This document shows positions 35,322 to 44,723 of a stretch of DNA of 64,000 bases, in pieces. The notes beneath the pieces are model-generated. The model saw only the letters and a program-made list of their open reading frames with translations. It was not told the origin of the DNA and did not search any database. The DNA comes from Fuscovulum blasticum DSM 2131 (GTDB lineage: Bacteria; Pseudomonadota; Alphaproteobacteria; Rhodobacterales; Rhodobacteraceae), in assembly GCF_003034965.1 (NCBI RefSeq), contig NZ_PZKE01000010.1, positions 62,001 to 126,000 on the forward strand. Direction: 5' to 3'. Numbering within the stretch: position 1 is the first letter of the stretch; each line of letters begins with the position of its first letter. The position numbers and the translations under genes were made by a program.

Positions 35322-36095
35322 ATGCCCCGTTTCGCCGCAAACCTCACGCTTCTCTTCAACGAAGTGCCCATGCTTGACCGGCCAGACTGGGCCGCGAAAT
35401 CGGGGTTCGACGGGGTTGAGGTGCTGTTCCCCTACGATTCCCCGGTGGCCGAATGGGAACGCGCGCTGAACGGCCTGCCGCTGGTGCTGATCAACACGCC
35501 GCCCGGCGACTGGATCTCGGGCGACCGCGGCTTTGCCGCCCGCCCGGAAGATGAAGGCAAGTTCCGCGACGGGTTCCTGCGCGCCGCCGATTACGCCACC
35601 CGGCTGGGGGCCGGCCGCGTGCATGTGATGGCCGGCGTCGCCAAGGGCCCGCAGGCCGAGGCGATCTATGTCGAGAATCTGGCCTGGGCCGCCGCGCAGG
35701 CCCCCGACCTGACGCTGACGATCGAACCGCTGAACCCCGATGACATGCCGGGCTATTTCCTGAACGACTACGATCAGGCGGCCCGCATCCTGGACGATCT
35801 GGCCAATCCGCGCATCGGCCTGCAATTCGACCTGTGGCACGCCGCCCGGCTGCACGGCGATGCCGCCGCCGTCTGGGCCGCGCACCGGCACCGCGTCGCG
35901 CATGTGCAGATCGCGGGTTTTCCCGGCCGCAACGAACCCGGCGGCGGCGGCTTCTCGCTGCCCCAGCTTTGCGATGAGGTGGACGCCCTGCCCGACCTCT
36001 GGATCGCCGCCGAATATGTGCCTGCCAAGGGCACGGCCCAGGGTCTGTTCTGGCTGACCGCCCTCAAGTCACGCAGCGCCCTGATCGGGGCTTAG
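35322..36095 (+). CDS. hyi: Hydroxypyruvate isomerase-like TIM-barrel protein
   Basis: A 257-residue xylose-isomerase-like TIM barrel. It has the start R-F-A-A-N-L-T-L-L-F, then L-T-I-E-P-L-N, L-Q-F-D-L-W-H and I-A-A-E-Y-V-P, which carry the metal-binding Glu, Asp and Glu residues of the Hyi/OtnI family. It may interconvert hydroxypyruvate and tartronate semialdehyde; OtnI (2-oxo-tetronate isomerase) is the alternative. Starts 12 bases after the DUF1285 gene. Confidence 0.82.
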   Translation: MPRFAANLTLLFNEVPMLDRPDWAAKSGFDGVEVLFPYDSPVAEWERALNGLPLVLINTPPGDWISGDRGFAARPEDEGKFRDGFLRAADYATRLGAGRVHVMAGVAKGPQAEAIYVENLAWAAAQAPDLTLTIEPLNPDDMPGYFLNDYDQAARILDDLANPRIGLQFDLWHAARLHGDAAAVWAAHRHRVAHVQIAGFPGRNEPGGGGFSLPQLCDEVDALPDLWIAAEYVPAKGTAQGLFWLTALKSRSALIGA

Positions 36096-36499
36096 CCCGC
36101 GCCGCCCCCGGCCCGTGCCGCGAACGCCTCTTTCGCTGCGAACAACCCGTTCAGCGCCGCCGGAAAGCCCGCATAGACCGCCATCTGCATCAGGATCTCG
36201 GTAATCTCGTCCTCGCTCAGGCCCACGTTCAGCCCGGCCGCGACATGCACCTTCAGTTGCGGCTGCGCCGTGCCCAGCGCGGCCAGCGCCGCAATCGTGG
36301 CGATCTCGCGGTCCCGCAGCGAAAGGCCGGGGCGGGAATAGATGTCACCGAAGGGGAACTCGAACAGATAGGTGGCGAAATCCGGTGCGATCCCGGCCAG
36401 AGACTCGATCACCTTCTGCCCCGCTTCGCCGTCAATCGCCGCCAACGCCCGCTGTCCGCGCTGCAACCGGGTTTCGCCCGGATCGTGATCCGCCGTCAT
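36092..36499 (-). CDS. Carboxymuconolactone decarboxylase-like protein
   Basis: A 135-residue AhpD/CMD-family protein. S-L-R-D-R-E-I-A-T-I-A-A-L-A-A and the Q-P-Q-L-K-V-H-V-A-A-G-L-N-V-G motif are typical of gamma-carboxymuconolactone decarboxylases, but the C-x-x-C of AhpD is absent. The start overlaps the MerR gene's stop by four bases, so the regulator controls it. Function is likely in detoxification or aromatic breakdown; unproven. Confidence 0.88.
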   Translation of the reverse strand: MTADHDPGETRLQRGQRALAAIDGEAGQKVIESLAGIAPDFATYLFEFPFGDIYSRPGLSLRDREIATIAALAALGTAQPQLKVHVAAGLNVGLSEDEITEILMQMAVYAGFPAALNGLFAAKEAFAARAGGGAG

Positions 36500-36870
36500 G
36501 GTGCTGTCCCTTTCCCGGCCGTGTCAGCCGTCCTGTAGCTTTCGATCTTGGCGTCCAGAACCGACAGGCAGGCCTGCAACTCTTCCACCTGTGCGCGCAC
36601 CGTTTCCCGATGCGCCTCCAGCAGGGCGCGGCGTTCCGGGCCGGTCCCGTCCCCCTGCCGGCGCAGCCCGGCATAGCGCTGCATCTCGCGCAGGGGCATC
36701 CCGGTGGTCTTCAGCCGCCGCAGGAACCCGATCCAGGTCAGGATCGCAGCGTCATAATCGCGCCGCCCGCCGCCGTCGCGTTCCGCGCGCGGCAACAGCC
36801 CGATGCGTTCGTAATAGCGCAGGGTATGGACACTCAGCCCCGCCCGCCGCGCCAGGTCTCCGATCTTCAT
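36496..36870 (-). CDS. MerR-family transcriptional regulator
   Basis: A 124-residue regulator. [20 protein letters not shown] is the MerR helix-turn-helix, followed by Y-E-R-I-G-L-L-P and a long dimer helix. There is no metal-binding cysteine cluster, so it probably senses an organic compound or redox signal. A longer frame to 37161 is rejected because it adds unrelated residues across the promoter of the next gene. Confidence 0.92.
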   Translation of the reverse strand: MKIGDLARRAGLSVHTLRYYERIGLLPRAERDGGGRRDYDAAILTWIGFLRRLKTTGMPLREMQRYAGLRRQGDGTGPERRALLEAHRETVRAQVEELQACLSVLDAKIESYRTADTAGKGTAP

Positions 36871-37126
36871 TCCGCACGCCTTTCGCAAAGGATGCCGCGA
36901 AGCTACGGGTTTGAGTGCGCTCCAGGTCAAGCCCCGTTTCGCGGCCGGAAAATCCGGCCGATTCGCGCGCAATGGGCAAGACGGAAGGAAGACGCGGGGA
37001 AGACGGAAGAAAGACAGCGTTTTTTCTGCCATTTCAGGGCCTTGCCGCCGGAATGGCCGGCGCCCCCTTGTCGCGGTCTTCCGCATCCGTAATATGTCTT
37101 TCATCGCATCCGAAGGACCGCCGCCC

Positions 37127-37312
37127 ATGCCCGCACCCGCCCCCGAGACCAAGGTCGTCACCAGTTGGAAAGTGGCCTGCGACGGCGGCGAAGGCGCGCT
37201 TGGCCATCCCCGCGTCTGGCTTGTGATCCCCGAAGATCGCGGCTGGGTCGAATGTGGCTACTGCGACCGCCGGTTCGAGATCGACCGCGAACACGCCCAT
37301 TCCGATCACTAG
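37127..37312 (+). CDS. CHCC zinc-finger protein (NDUFS6-like)
   Basis: A 61-residue protein with zinc ligands Cys18, His27, Cys43 and Cys46 in the zf-CHCC arrangement, including G-H-P-x-V and [10 protein letters not shown]. Alphaproteobacterial homologs correspond to the NDUFS6 accessory subunit of respiratory complex I. GAAGGA sits nine bases before this ATG; the ATG at 37094 would add 11 residues. Confidence 0.85.
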   Translation: MPAPAPETKVVTSWKVACDGGEGALGHPRVWLVIPEDRGWVECGYCDRRFEIDREHAHSDH

Positions 37313-37338
37313 GGGCGGCTCTGCCGCAACGGCCAGCC

Positions 37339-37812
37339 TCAACTCAGGGGTATGCTGTAGTCGCCGCACTGCATGACGGCCTCGGCCGCAGGATTTCCAT
37401 CGCGGAAGAACTCCAGCACATGCTCGCCTGACCAGCCCTCGACGATCTCGCCGGTATTGGCCATGCCGCGGCCACTTACCGTGCCAGTCGCCGGGTCCTG
37501 CGAAAAGTACAGCACCGAAACCCGGTTGCCATCGTCGCAGAACACATCCGCCCGACCACCGCCAAAGCCGGAGAGTGTTGTCCATTTGCCTTCGCAGACC
37601 ACACCGTCATTTGCGACTGCGTGCAGGTTACCCTGATCCCAGCCATAGGCCTGTCCGTCCAGCCACCGCCCCTGCTCTCCCCAGCAAGCTATGAACCGCA
37701 CACAGCTTGACGTGTCTCCCGGCACCAGATCACAAGGTGGCTCTTCCGTCCGGGCCGGCCCGGCAGCCAGCGCGGACAGGAAGACAAGCGGTGGAACGAT
37801 GCTGCGGAACAT
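37339..37812 (-). CDS. Secreted hypothetical protein
   Basis: A 157-residue protein with a signal peptide (about 1-22) and six cysteines in the mature part, suggesting disulfides in the periplasm. W-D-Q-G-N-L-H-A-V and C-E-G-K-W-T-T resemble small secreted proteins of Rhodobacterales with no assigned function. The upstream seven residues of a longer start (37833) are disfavoured, though neither start has a clear ribosome binding site. Confidence 0.7.
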   Translation of the reverse strand: MFRSIVPPLVFLSALAAGPARTEEPPCDLVPGDTSSCVRFIACWGEQGRWLDGQAYGWDQGNLHAVANDGVVCEGKWTTLSGFGGGRADVFCDDGNRVSVLYFSQDPATGTVSGRGMANTGEIVEGWSGEHVLEFFRDGNPAAEAVMQCGDYSIPLS

Positions 37813-37847
37813 GGCACAACCTACGTCAGACAAGGGAAGACAGTAAC

Positions 37848-40667
37848 ATGACGGGCACCTTCGGCAAGGGTCACCACCTGCACCTCATCGACGGTTCGGC
37901 CTATATCTTCCGGGCCTACCACGCGCTGCCGCCGCTGACCCGGCAATCCGACGGGTTGCCCGTGGGGGCTGTGGCCGGGTTCTCGTCCATCCTCTGGGGC
38001 GAGATCACCCGCGACAAGGGCGCCGGGGCGGCCACGCATATCGCGGTGATCTTCGACCATTCCTCGAAAACCTTCCGCAACCGCCTTTATGCCCCCTACA
38101 AGGCCAACCGCCCCGAACCGCCCGAAGACCTGCGCCCGCAATTCCCGCTGACCCGCGAAGCGACGCGCGCCTTCAACGTGGCCTGCATCGAGGTGCCGGA
38201 TTATGAGGCCGACGACATCATCGCCACCCTCGCCCGGCAGGCGGTCGAGGCGGGGGGAAGCTGCACCATCGTCTCGTCCGACAAGGATCTGATGCAGCTT
38301 GTCCGCCCCGGGGTGGACATGCACGACCCGATGAAGAACCGCCCCATCGGCCCGGATGAGGTGATGGAGAAATTCGGCGTCACCCCTGACAAGGTGGTGG
38401 ATGTTCAGGCACTTGCCGGCGACAGCACCGACAACGTGCCCGGCGCGCCCGGCATCGGCCTGAAAACGGCGGCGCTGCTGATCAACGAATTCGGCAGTCT
38501 GGAAGACCTGCTGTCCCGCGCGTCCGAGATCAAGCAGCCCAAGCGGCGCGAGGCGCTGGAACAGAACGCCGATCTGATCCGCATCTCGAAGCAACTGGTA
38601 TCGCTGGATGCCAACGCCCCGGTTCCGGTCACGCTGGACGCGCTTGAGGTCACGACGCCTGACCCCGAAAAGCTGATGGCCTTCCTGACCGAGATGGAGT
38701 TCCGCAGCCTGGCCCGCCGCGTCTCGGAACGGCTGAAGATCGCCGCCCCGGTGATCGAGGCCCGCAGCGACGACAGCCCGCAAACCGCCGAGGAAACGCG
38801 CCTTCCCTTCGATCATGCCGCCTATGAGGCCATCCGCGACCGCGCGGCGCTGGACCGCTGGATCGCCCGCATCCGCGACGTGGGCCATGTCGCCGTGGAT
38901 ACCGAAACCACCTCGCTGGACGAGATGCAGGCCGAACTGGTGGGCATCTCGCTTTCGGTCGATGCCGGTCAGGCCGCCTATGTTCCGCTTGGCCACAAGC
39001 AGGGCGGCGGTGATCTGTTCGGGTCGACCGAACTGGTCGCGGGCCAGCTTGGGCTGGATGAAACGCTCAAGGCGCTGAAACCGCTTCTGGAAGATCCGGC
39101 CATCCTGAAGATCGGCCAGAACATGAAGTATGACTGGAAGATCTTTGCCCGCCACGGCATCCGCATCACGCCCTTCGACGACACGATGCTGATGAGCTAT
39201 GCCCTCTCGGCGGGGCTGAACAACCACGGCATGGACGAGCTGTCCGAACGCCACCTTGGCCACCAGCCGATCCCGATCAAGTCTCTGCTGGGAAGCGGCA
39301 AGTCACAGCTTACCTTTGACCGGGTCGGCATCGAGGATGCAGTGAAATACGCCGCCGAAGATGCCGATGTGACGCTGCGCCTGTGGCAGAAGTTCAAGCC
39401 GCAACTGCACCGCGCCCGCGTGACCACCGTTTACGAAACGCTGGAACGCCCGTTGGTAACCGTGCTGGCCAATATGGAAATGGCCGGTGTTCTGGTGGAC
39501 CGTGACACGCTGTCCCGCATGTCGAACGCCTTTGCCCAGAAGCTGGCCCAGTATGAGGACGAGATTCAGGACATCGCCGGCGAAAAATTCAATGTCGGCT
39601 CGCCCAAGCAACTGGGCGAGGTGCTGTTTGACCGCATGGGGGTGCCCGGCGGCGAAAAGGGCAAGACGGGCGCCTATGCCACCGGGGCGGACGTGCTGGA
39701 AGACATCACCACGCTGGAAGACAGCCATCCGAAGGGCGCGCGTCTGGCGGCCAAGGTGCTGGACTGGCGGCAGATTTCCAAGCTGAAGTCGACCTATACC
39801 GATGCGCTGCAACTGGCGATCAACCCGGAAACGGGGCGGGTTCATACTTCTTATTCCATCGCGGGGGCGAACACCGGGCGGCTGGCGTCCACCGACCCGA
39901 ACCTGCAGAACATCCCCGTCCGCACCGAAGAAGGCCGCCGCATCCGCGAGGCGTTCGTGGCGCCGAAGGGCAAGGTTCTGGTCAGCCTTGACTACAGCCA
40001 GATCGAATTGCGCATTCTGGCCCATATGGCCGACATCCCGGCGCTGCAACAGGCGTTCAGGGACGGGCTGGACATTCACGCCATGACCGCGAGCGAAATG
40101 TTCAACGTGCCGCTTGACCAGATGACACCGGAAATCCGCCGTCGGGCCAAGGCCATCAATTTCGGCGTGATCTATGGCATCTCCGGCTTTGGTCTGGCCC
40201 GCAACCTGCGCATCCCGCGCGCCGAGGCGCAGGGTTTCATCGACCGCTACTTCGAGCGGTTCCCCGGCATCCGCGAATACATGGATGCCACCGTGAAATT
40301 CGCCAAGGACAACGGCTTTGTGCAAACCCTGTTCGGCCGCAAGATCCACACGCCCGAGATCAACGCCAAGGGCCCCGGCGCCGGCTTTGCCAAGCGTGCC
40401 GCCATCAATGCGCCGATTCAGGGCACGGCCGCCGATGTGATCCGCCGCGCCATGATCCGTATGCCTGCCGCCATTGAAGGGTTGCCGGCCAGGATGCTGT
40501 TGCAGGTGCATGACGAACTGCTGTTCGAGGTCGAGGAAAGTGCCACCGAGGCGCTGATCAAGGCCGCCCGCGACACGATGGAACAGGCAAATCACCCGGT
40601 CGTGCCGCTGAAGGTGCCGCTGGTGGTTGATGCCGGTCAGGGCCGCAACTGGGCCGAAGCGCACTGA
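37848..40667 (+). CDS. polA: DNA polymerase I
   Basis: A 939-residue enzyme. Residues 1-300 are the 5'-3' exonuclease with H-L-I-D-G-S-A-Y and Y-E-A-D-D-I. The 3'-5' exonuclease keeps its acidic residues (V-D-T-E-T-T, K-I-G-Q-N-M-K-Y-D, A-A-E-D-A-D-V). The polymerase has motif A (L-D-Y-S-Q-I-E-L-R), motif B (R-R-R-A-K-A-I-N-F-G-V-I-Y-G) and motif C (V-H-D-E-L-L). It fills gaps and removes primers. AAGGGAAGA precedes the ATG. Confidence 0.97.
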   Translation: MTGTFGKGHHLHLIDGSAYIFRAYHALPPLTRQSDGLPVGAVAGFSSILWGEITRDKGAGAATHIAVIFDHSSKTFRNRLYAPYKANRPEPPEDLRPQFPLTREATRAFNVACIEVPDYEADDIIATLARQAVEAGGSCTIVSSDKDLMQLVRPGVDMHDPMKNRPIGPDEVMEKFGVTPDKVVDVQALAGDSTDNVPGAPGIGLKTAALLINEFGSLEDLLSRASEIKQPKRREALEQNADLIRISKQLVSLDANAPVPVTLDALEVTTPDPEKLMAFLTEMEFRSLARRVSERLKIAAPVIEARSDDSPQTAEETRLPFDHAAYEAIRDRAALDRWIARIRDVGHVAVDTETTSLDEMQAELVGISLSVDAGQAAYVPLGHKQGGGDLFGSTELVAGQLGLDETLKALKPLLEDPAILKIGQNMKYDWKIFARHGIRITPFDDTMLMSYALSAGLNNHGMDELSERHLGHQPIPIKSLLGSGKSQLTFDRVGIEDAVKYAAEDADVTLRLWQKFKPQLHRARVTTVYETLERPLVTVLANMEMAGVLVDRDTLSRMSNAFAQKLAQYEDEIQDIAGEKFNVGSPKQLGEVLFDRMGVPGGEKGKTGAYATGADVLEDITTLEDSHPKGARLAAKVLDWRQISKLKSTYTDALQLAINPETGRVHTSYSIAGANTGRLASTDPNLQNIPVRTEEGRRIREAFVAPKGKVLVSLDYSQIELRILAHMADIPALQQAFRDGLDIHAMTASEMFNVPLDQMTPEIRRRAKAINFGVIYGISGFGLARNLRIPRAEAQGFIDRYFERFPGIREYMDATVKFAKDNGFVQTLFGRKIHTPEINAKGPGAGFAKRAAINAPIQGTAADVIRRAMIRMPAAIEGLPARMLLQVHDELLFEVEESATEALIKAARDTMEQANHPVVPLKVPLVVDAGQGRNWAEAH

Positions 40668-40668
40668 C

Positions 40669-41247
40669 ATGGCCCGGCCCGCCGAAACGGCGCCTGTCGT
40701 CACCGTCCGGTCACGGCAGGACTTGCGCGACTGGCTGGCCCAGCATCATGCCGAACCCGGCCCGGTCTGGCTGGTCGCCTATCGCCCGCACCATGCCGAT
40801 TATCTGGCGCCCGAGGCCAGCACCGAGGAACTGCTGTGCTGGGGCTGGATAAACAGCCTTCCCCGCGCGCTGGATGCAGACCGTTCTATGATCCTGATCG
40901 CGCCCCGGCGGCCAGACTCGGCCTGGTCTGCGGTGAACAAGCGGCTGGTCGAACAGGCCCGCGCTTCGGGCGCAATGACAGAGGCCGGCGAAGCGTCGAT
41001 TGCCGCCTCGCAGGCGAACGGCGCCTGGTCGTTTCTGGACGATGTGGAGCGGCTGGAACGCCCTGCCGATCTGGATCTTGCCCTTGGGCCGCTGGTGGCC
41101 GGCTGGGACGCCTTTCCCCGGTCGGTCAAGCGCGCGGCGCTGGAATGGGTCAAGACTGCCCGCACCGCCGGGACACGCGCCAAGCGGATCGAGGACATCC
41201 GGGCCAGTCTGGCCCAAGGGCTGCGCCCCACCCCGTTCCGGCGTTAG
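40669..41247 (+). CDS. YdeI/OmpD-associated family protein
   Basis: A 192-residue protein of the YdeI/OmpD-associated family, with the N-terminal W-L-A-Q-H-H-A-E-P-G-P-V-W-L and the conserved E-L-L-C-W-G-W-I-N-S. Its C-terminal helices (F-P-R-S-V-K-R-A-A-L-E-W) are typical. Function is not known. It begins one base after the polA stop. Confidence 0.85.
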   Translation: MARPAETAPVVTVRSRQDLRDWLAQHHAEPGPVWLVAYRPHHADYLAPEASTEELLCWGWINSLPRALDADRSMILIAPRRPDSAWSAVNKRLVEQARASGAMTEAGEASIAASQANGAWSFLDDVERLERPADLDLALGPLVAGWDAFPRSVKRAALEWVKTARTAGTRAKRIEDIRASLAQGLRPTPFRR

Positions 41248-41248
41248 G

Positions 41249-41710
41249 TCAGGCCCGGTCAACCCGGCACTGGAAGCAGTTGTTCCGCGCCGAGCGGACG
41301 TGGACATAGGCGATGGCCGGATCGGCCAGCAATTCCTGTGCCCTAGCGGCGATTGCGTCGCGCGGGATGACGGCGCCGGTGCCATAGACGATGCGATCAT
41401 CGGTGCCATAGCCGCGGACGATGTAATCCGGCGCGGACAGGATCTCTGGCAACTCGGCCCCGCCCCCTGCCGCACAGGCATCGGCGCACAGGAAGATTGG
41501 CCCGATTTCGGCATAGGGCTGTGGCGCGGGAAACGGCCGGTGGGCAAGGATAAGATACGCACGCCCGGCAGGCACCTGTTGCAGACAATGCCGGCAGGGC
41601 ACACCCATGCCATCAGACAGGTGCCGCTCGGGCGTCTGGCCGTTGGCATCGGGCCCGCCGGCCTGATAGGCGCGGACAACCTCGGTCGGGATCGGGGAAA
41701 AACGGATCAT
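41249..41710 (-). CDS. DUF1203 family protein
   Basis: A 153-residue protein with the DUF1203 pattern: G-V-P-C-R-H-C-L, G-x-x-Y-L-I-L-A-H-R-P-F and a final H-V-R-S-A-R-N-N-C-F-Q-C-R. The C-R-H-C and C-F-Q-C pairs could bind zinc. Function unknown. Converges with the YdeI-like gene. Confidence 0.88.
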   Translation of the reverse strand: MIRFSPIPTEVVRAYQAGGPDANGQTPERHLSDGMGVPCRHCLQQVPAGRAYLILAHRPFPAPQPYAEIGPIFLCADACAAGGGAELPEILSAPDYIVRGYGTDDRIVYGTGAVIPRDAIAARAQELLADPAIAYVHVRSARNNCFQCRVDRA

Positions 41711-41788
41711 TGCGGCACCTCTCGCGTCTGGTGCCCCCCGGATGCCAGCCGCCTGCCGTTCAGGCGACCCGGAACTTGCGCAAAGCGG

Positions 41789-42160
41789 TCAGGCAGGCCC
41801 GACCAGCCGCCCCAAGACCCGGCCCCCCAGGATATGCAGGTGGTAATGCGGCACTTCCTGCATACCCGACATCCCGGCATTGGTGATGGCGCGATAACCT
41901 GCCTCACCCGCCAGCCCCAGATCGGCGATGACACTGGCCACGGTCCGGTGGAAATCGACAATCTCTTCGACGCTGGCTTCGGCCGCGAAGTGATCGAAGT
42001 TCACATAAGGCCCCTTGGGAATGGCCAGAACATGCACCGGCGCATGAGGGTTGATGTCATGGAACACCAGCGTATGCGCCGTTTCCGCGACGGTCTTGTT
42101 CGGGATCTCACCGCGCAGGATGCGGGCAAAGATGTTCTGGGGATCGTAGGTATAGGCCAT
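41789..42160 (-). CDS. HIT-family nucleotide-binding protein
   Basis: A 123-residue HIT protein. N-I-F-A-R-I-L-R-G-E-I-P opens the fold, and H-Y-H-L-H (105-109) carries the catalytic histidine triad. Members hydrolyse adenylated or phosphoramidate nucleotides. The start is three bases from the stop of the glycosyltransferase gene on the same strand, so they are probably cotranscribed. Confidence 0.94.
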   Translation of the reverse strand: MAYTYDPQNIFARILRGEIPNKTVAETAHTLVFHDINPHAPVHVLAIPKGPYVNFDHFAAEASVEEIVDFHRTVASVIADLGLAGEAGYRAITNAGMSGMQEVPHYHLHILGGRVLGRLVGPA

Positions 42161-42163
42161 GGC

Positions 42164-43741
42164 TCAATCCACAAACAGGTATTCGGTGGCGGCGATCTCG
42201 CGCGCCTTCTCGGCCGGAATATCAAGAAAGGCGGCCAGTGACACGGCATTTTCGTCGGCGTCGGCAGACTGGCGGATCACCTGGAAGCCCGAGAAATCCA
42301 TCTCGCGCAGCCGCTCGCTTTCAAAGCGCACATCATAGCGGATCGTCGGCAACAGCCGGTTCAGCGTATCTTGCGGCGTGGCCCCCCCGGCCAGCCCCAC
42401 CCGGCGGGCATGGCCGATCAGGTAATCATCGGTGAAATCACACTCGATCTCAAGCAGCCGAACCTTGGCCTTGTCGTTGTAGAAATCGCGGATCATCTCG
42501 ACCGAGGCCGGGTCAATACAGAAAATCAGCCGGTCGGTCTTGTAGTAGTCGAACAACATCCGCACCAGCGCCCGGCGGTGGCGGGCACGCTTTTCTAGGG
42601 TGGACTGGATGCCGCCCAGATCCGGCAGCGCGGTCGAGGCTTCGTCGAACAGATAGTCGATGGCAGGGGTTCCCGTGACGGCCCGGATGCGAGACACCAG
42701 ACGCTTGGCAACATGCCATTTCTTGCAGGTCACCATCATCAGCGTGCGGTTGCGGCCCACCGAGGATTCGGATTCCCAGAACCGGGGCGCAAAGCGCCGG
42801 CCGATCCGTCCGCGCCCGGTCAGGAAGGTGAACAGCCGCCGCCCTTCGCCGGAAATGCGGAACTCGTGCCCCTCGGCGGAATACAGCGCCCCAAGCCGTG
42901 CCTTCAGCTCATGCGCGTCGGGGCTGATCTTGCGGGCGAACAGGTAATCCTGGCTGAGCAGCAGGTCATAGTGATCGTTGTAGAAGGTCTGCGGCATCCC
43001 ATAGTCGGTGAAGACAAGGAAGGTCAGCGTCCGCGACCGGATTTCGGTTTCGGGCACCAGATGGCGCACCAGGGTCTGGAAGAAGGTTTCATCGGGAATC
43101 CAGGTTGTGCGGAAGAACCGCATCACATCGGGACGCTTGCGGATGAACTTCAGCAATCGTTCGATGGTCTGGCGGCGCAGGCACCACCACTGGCTGCCGA
43201 TCTGGATCGCCAGGTCGGACGGCACCTTGCGGGCAAGCCCAAGGGACTTCTGCCACTCCATCGAGCGGTAGAACCATGTCTTCTGCGTCCGTTCGTTGAA
43301 CCAGTGGCGGTAGATCAGCCGCTCTTCCTTGATGCCGGTCTTGATCCAGTCCGACGCGAAGAAATCAAAACTTTCGATGTAGTCGACATCGGCCTTCTGC
43401 AGGAAGTCATGCGCATATTCGCCTGACTTGATCGGCATACAGTCGCCAGAAAGCATGTAGAAATGGGTGGCACGCGGGAAGGCATCGACGGCCGCATAAA
43501 GGGCCTGAAGCGTGGCGTCGACCAGGCTCCATTCGCCCCAGCCACACTTCACCCGCCGCTTGGCGAAGGTGACCGAAGGGTTGTCGGCCAGGGCGGTGCG
43601 AATCCGGTCGTAATCTTCCCGTTTGGCGCGGCCATCGAAGTGAATCGACACAAAATCGCCAACCGCCGTCAGGCGCTCGGCCTGGGTGACAATGCCATCA
43701 GGGTCTTTGTGGCACAGCAGGATGTAGGCAATCTTTACCAT
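42164..43741 (-). CDS. GT14-like glycosyltransferase (core-2/I-branching type)
   Basis: A 525-residue protein. The N-terminal half resembles beta-1,6-N-acetylglucosaminyl/xylosyltransferases of family GT14: Y-I-L-L-C-H-K-D, I-H-F-D-G-R-A, Y-M-L-S-G-D-C-M-P-I-K and W-I-P-D-E-T-F-F. The C-terminal 200 residues (from about 310) form an extra domain of unknown role found in Rhodobacteraceae homologs. It probably builds a branched surface polysaccharide. The ATG at 43741 is preferred to a TTG at 43753. Confidence 0.8.
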   Translation of the reverse strand: MVKIAYILLCHKDPDGIVTQAERLTAVGDFVSIHFDGRAKREDYDRIRTALADNPSVTFAKRRVKCGWGEWSLVDATLQALYAAVDAFPRATHFYMLSGDCMPIKSGEYAHDFLQKADVDYIESFDFFASDWIKTGIKEERLIYRHWFNERTQKTWFYRSMEWQKSLGLARKVPSDLAIQIGSQWWCLRRQTIERLLKFIRKRPDVMRFFRTTWIPDETFFQTLVRHLVPETEIRSRTLTFLVFTDYGMPQTFYNDHYDLLLSQDYLFARKISPDAHELKARLGALYSAEGHEFRISGEGRRLFTFLTGRGRIGRRFAPRFWESESSVGRNRTLMMVTCKKWHVAKRLVSRIRAVTGTPAIDYLFDEASTALPDLGGIQSTLEKRARHRRALVRMLFDYYKTDRLIFCIDPASVEMIRDFYNDKAKVRLLEIECDFTDDYLIGHARRVGLAGGATPQDTLNRLLPTIRYDVRFESERLREMDFSGFQVIRQSADADENAVSLAAFLDIPAEKAREIAATEYLFVD

Positions 43742-43886
43742 GGCGCGGGGCAATCAGGTCCATTTCACTTCAGGAACACGCATTAATTGCTTGAAGCTTC
43801 CTTGAAAAGGCAATCCATCTTTGATCTGTTCCGGCACAAGTTGCGAAGCGGGACGATCCGCTGAGTTGAGAGCAGGAGTAGCGATC

Positions 43887-44705
43887 ATGGGTTTCCCCGG
43901 CACCTGGATGACGGAAAGCGAGAGCGTGGTCTACCGCGTGGTGCCGAAATGCGCCTGTTCGACCATTGGTCAGATCATGTTCTATTCGGACCATGGCCGC
44001 TTTTTCGACGGCGACATCCATGATGCAACCGACGGTATGCACAAATGGGCGATCGAGGCGAGCCAGCCGGTGATCGAACGCAATGTGAAGACGCACGGAT
44101 CTTATGCCTTCACCTGCGTGCGCAACCCCTATACCCGCATCCTGTCATCGTTCTTCGACAAGATCTGTGGCATTCAGCGCAACGGCAAACGCTATCGCGG
44201 CAACCTGGTGCCGCTGCTGATCCAGAAATACGGGATCGAGGTGGGTGGCCCCGACGGCAAGCAGGAGTTCGACCAGATCAAGTCGTTCCGCCGCTTCCTG
44301 CTGTTCGCGCGCGACACCATCCGCTGGAAAAAGCCGATGGAACCCGACATCCACTGGTCGGCCATGTCGGGCCATATCTCGACCTTCATCGTGAACGGCG
44401 GCCGCTACAACAACATCTTCTTCACCGAGAAGTTCGACGAAGGGATGCAAAGCGTGCTGGATGACATCAAGGTCAAGCACAAGGTCGACCTCAAGACGAT
44501 TCCGCGCTTCAACGAAAGCGAAGGGCACGGCCCCAAGCGTGCCCATCCGGTTGAGGACTACTTCGACGATCTGTCGATGCATCTCGTCTGGGAAATCTAC
44601 AAGCGGGACTTCCAGCTTTTCCGCTATGACTTCGAGAACCCCGGGAACAAGATGCCGAAGGGGCCGGTCGATCTGGACGAAGTTCACGCCAAACTGGGCA
44701 AGTAA
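43887..44705 (+). CDS. Sulfotransferase family protein
   Basis: A 272-residue protein of the sulfotransferase-2 type. V-P-K-C-A-C-S-T near the N-terminus is the PAPS 5'-phosphosulfate loop and V-R-N-P-Y-T-R-I-L-S-S-F-F is the 3'-phosphate site. It would transfer sulfate to a glycan. It is divergent from the glycosyltransferase, with 145 bases between, which suggests sulfation of the glycan that the neighbour makes. Confidence 0.85.
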   Translation: MGFPGTWMTESESVVYRVVPKCACSTIGQIMFYSDHGRFFDGDIHDATDGMHKWAIEASQPVIERNVKTHGSYAFTCVRNPYTRILSSFFDKICGIQRNGKRYRGNLVPLLIQKYGIEVGGPDGKQEFDQIKSFRRFLLFARDTIRWKKPMEPDIHWSAMSGHISTFIVNGGRYNNIFFTEKFDEGMQSVLDDIKVKHKVDLKTIPRFNESEGHGPKRAHPVEDYFDDLSMHLVWEIYKRDFQLFRYDFENPGNKMPKGPVDLDEVHAKLGK

Positions 44706-44723
44706 CGGCCCCGTGCCGGCGCC

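Noticed and set aside
36871-37161. N-terminal extension of the MerR gene
   Set aside because: It adds 97 residues unlike any MerR protein and runs across the start of the divergent zinc-protein gene.
43742-43886. AT-richer gap between glycosyltransferase and sulfotransferase, searched for promoters and tRNA
   Set aside because: No convincing -35/-10 pair and no cloverleaf could be drawn.
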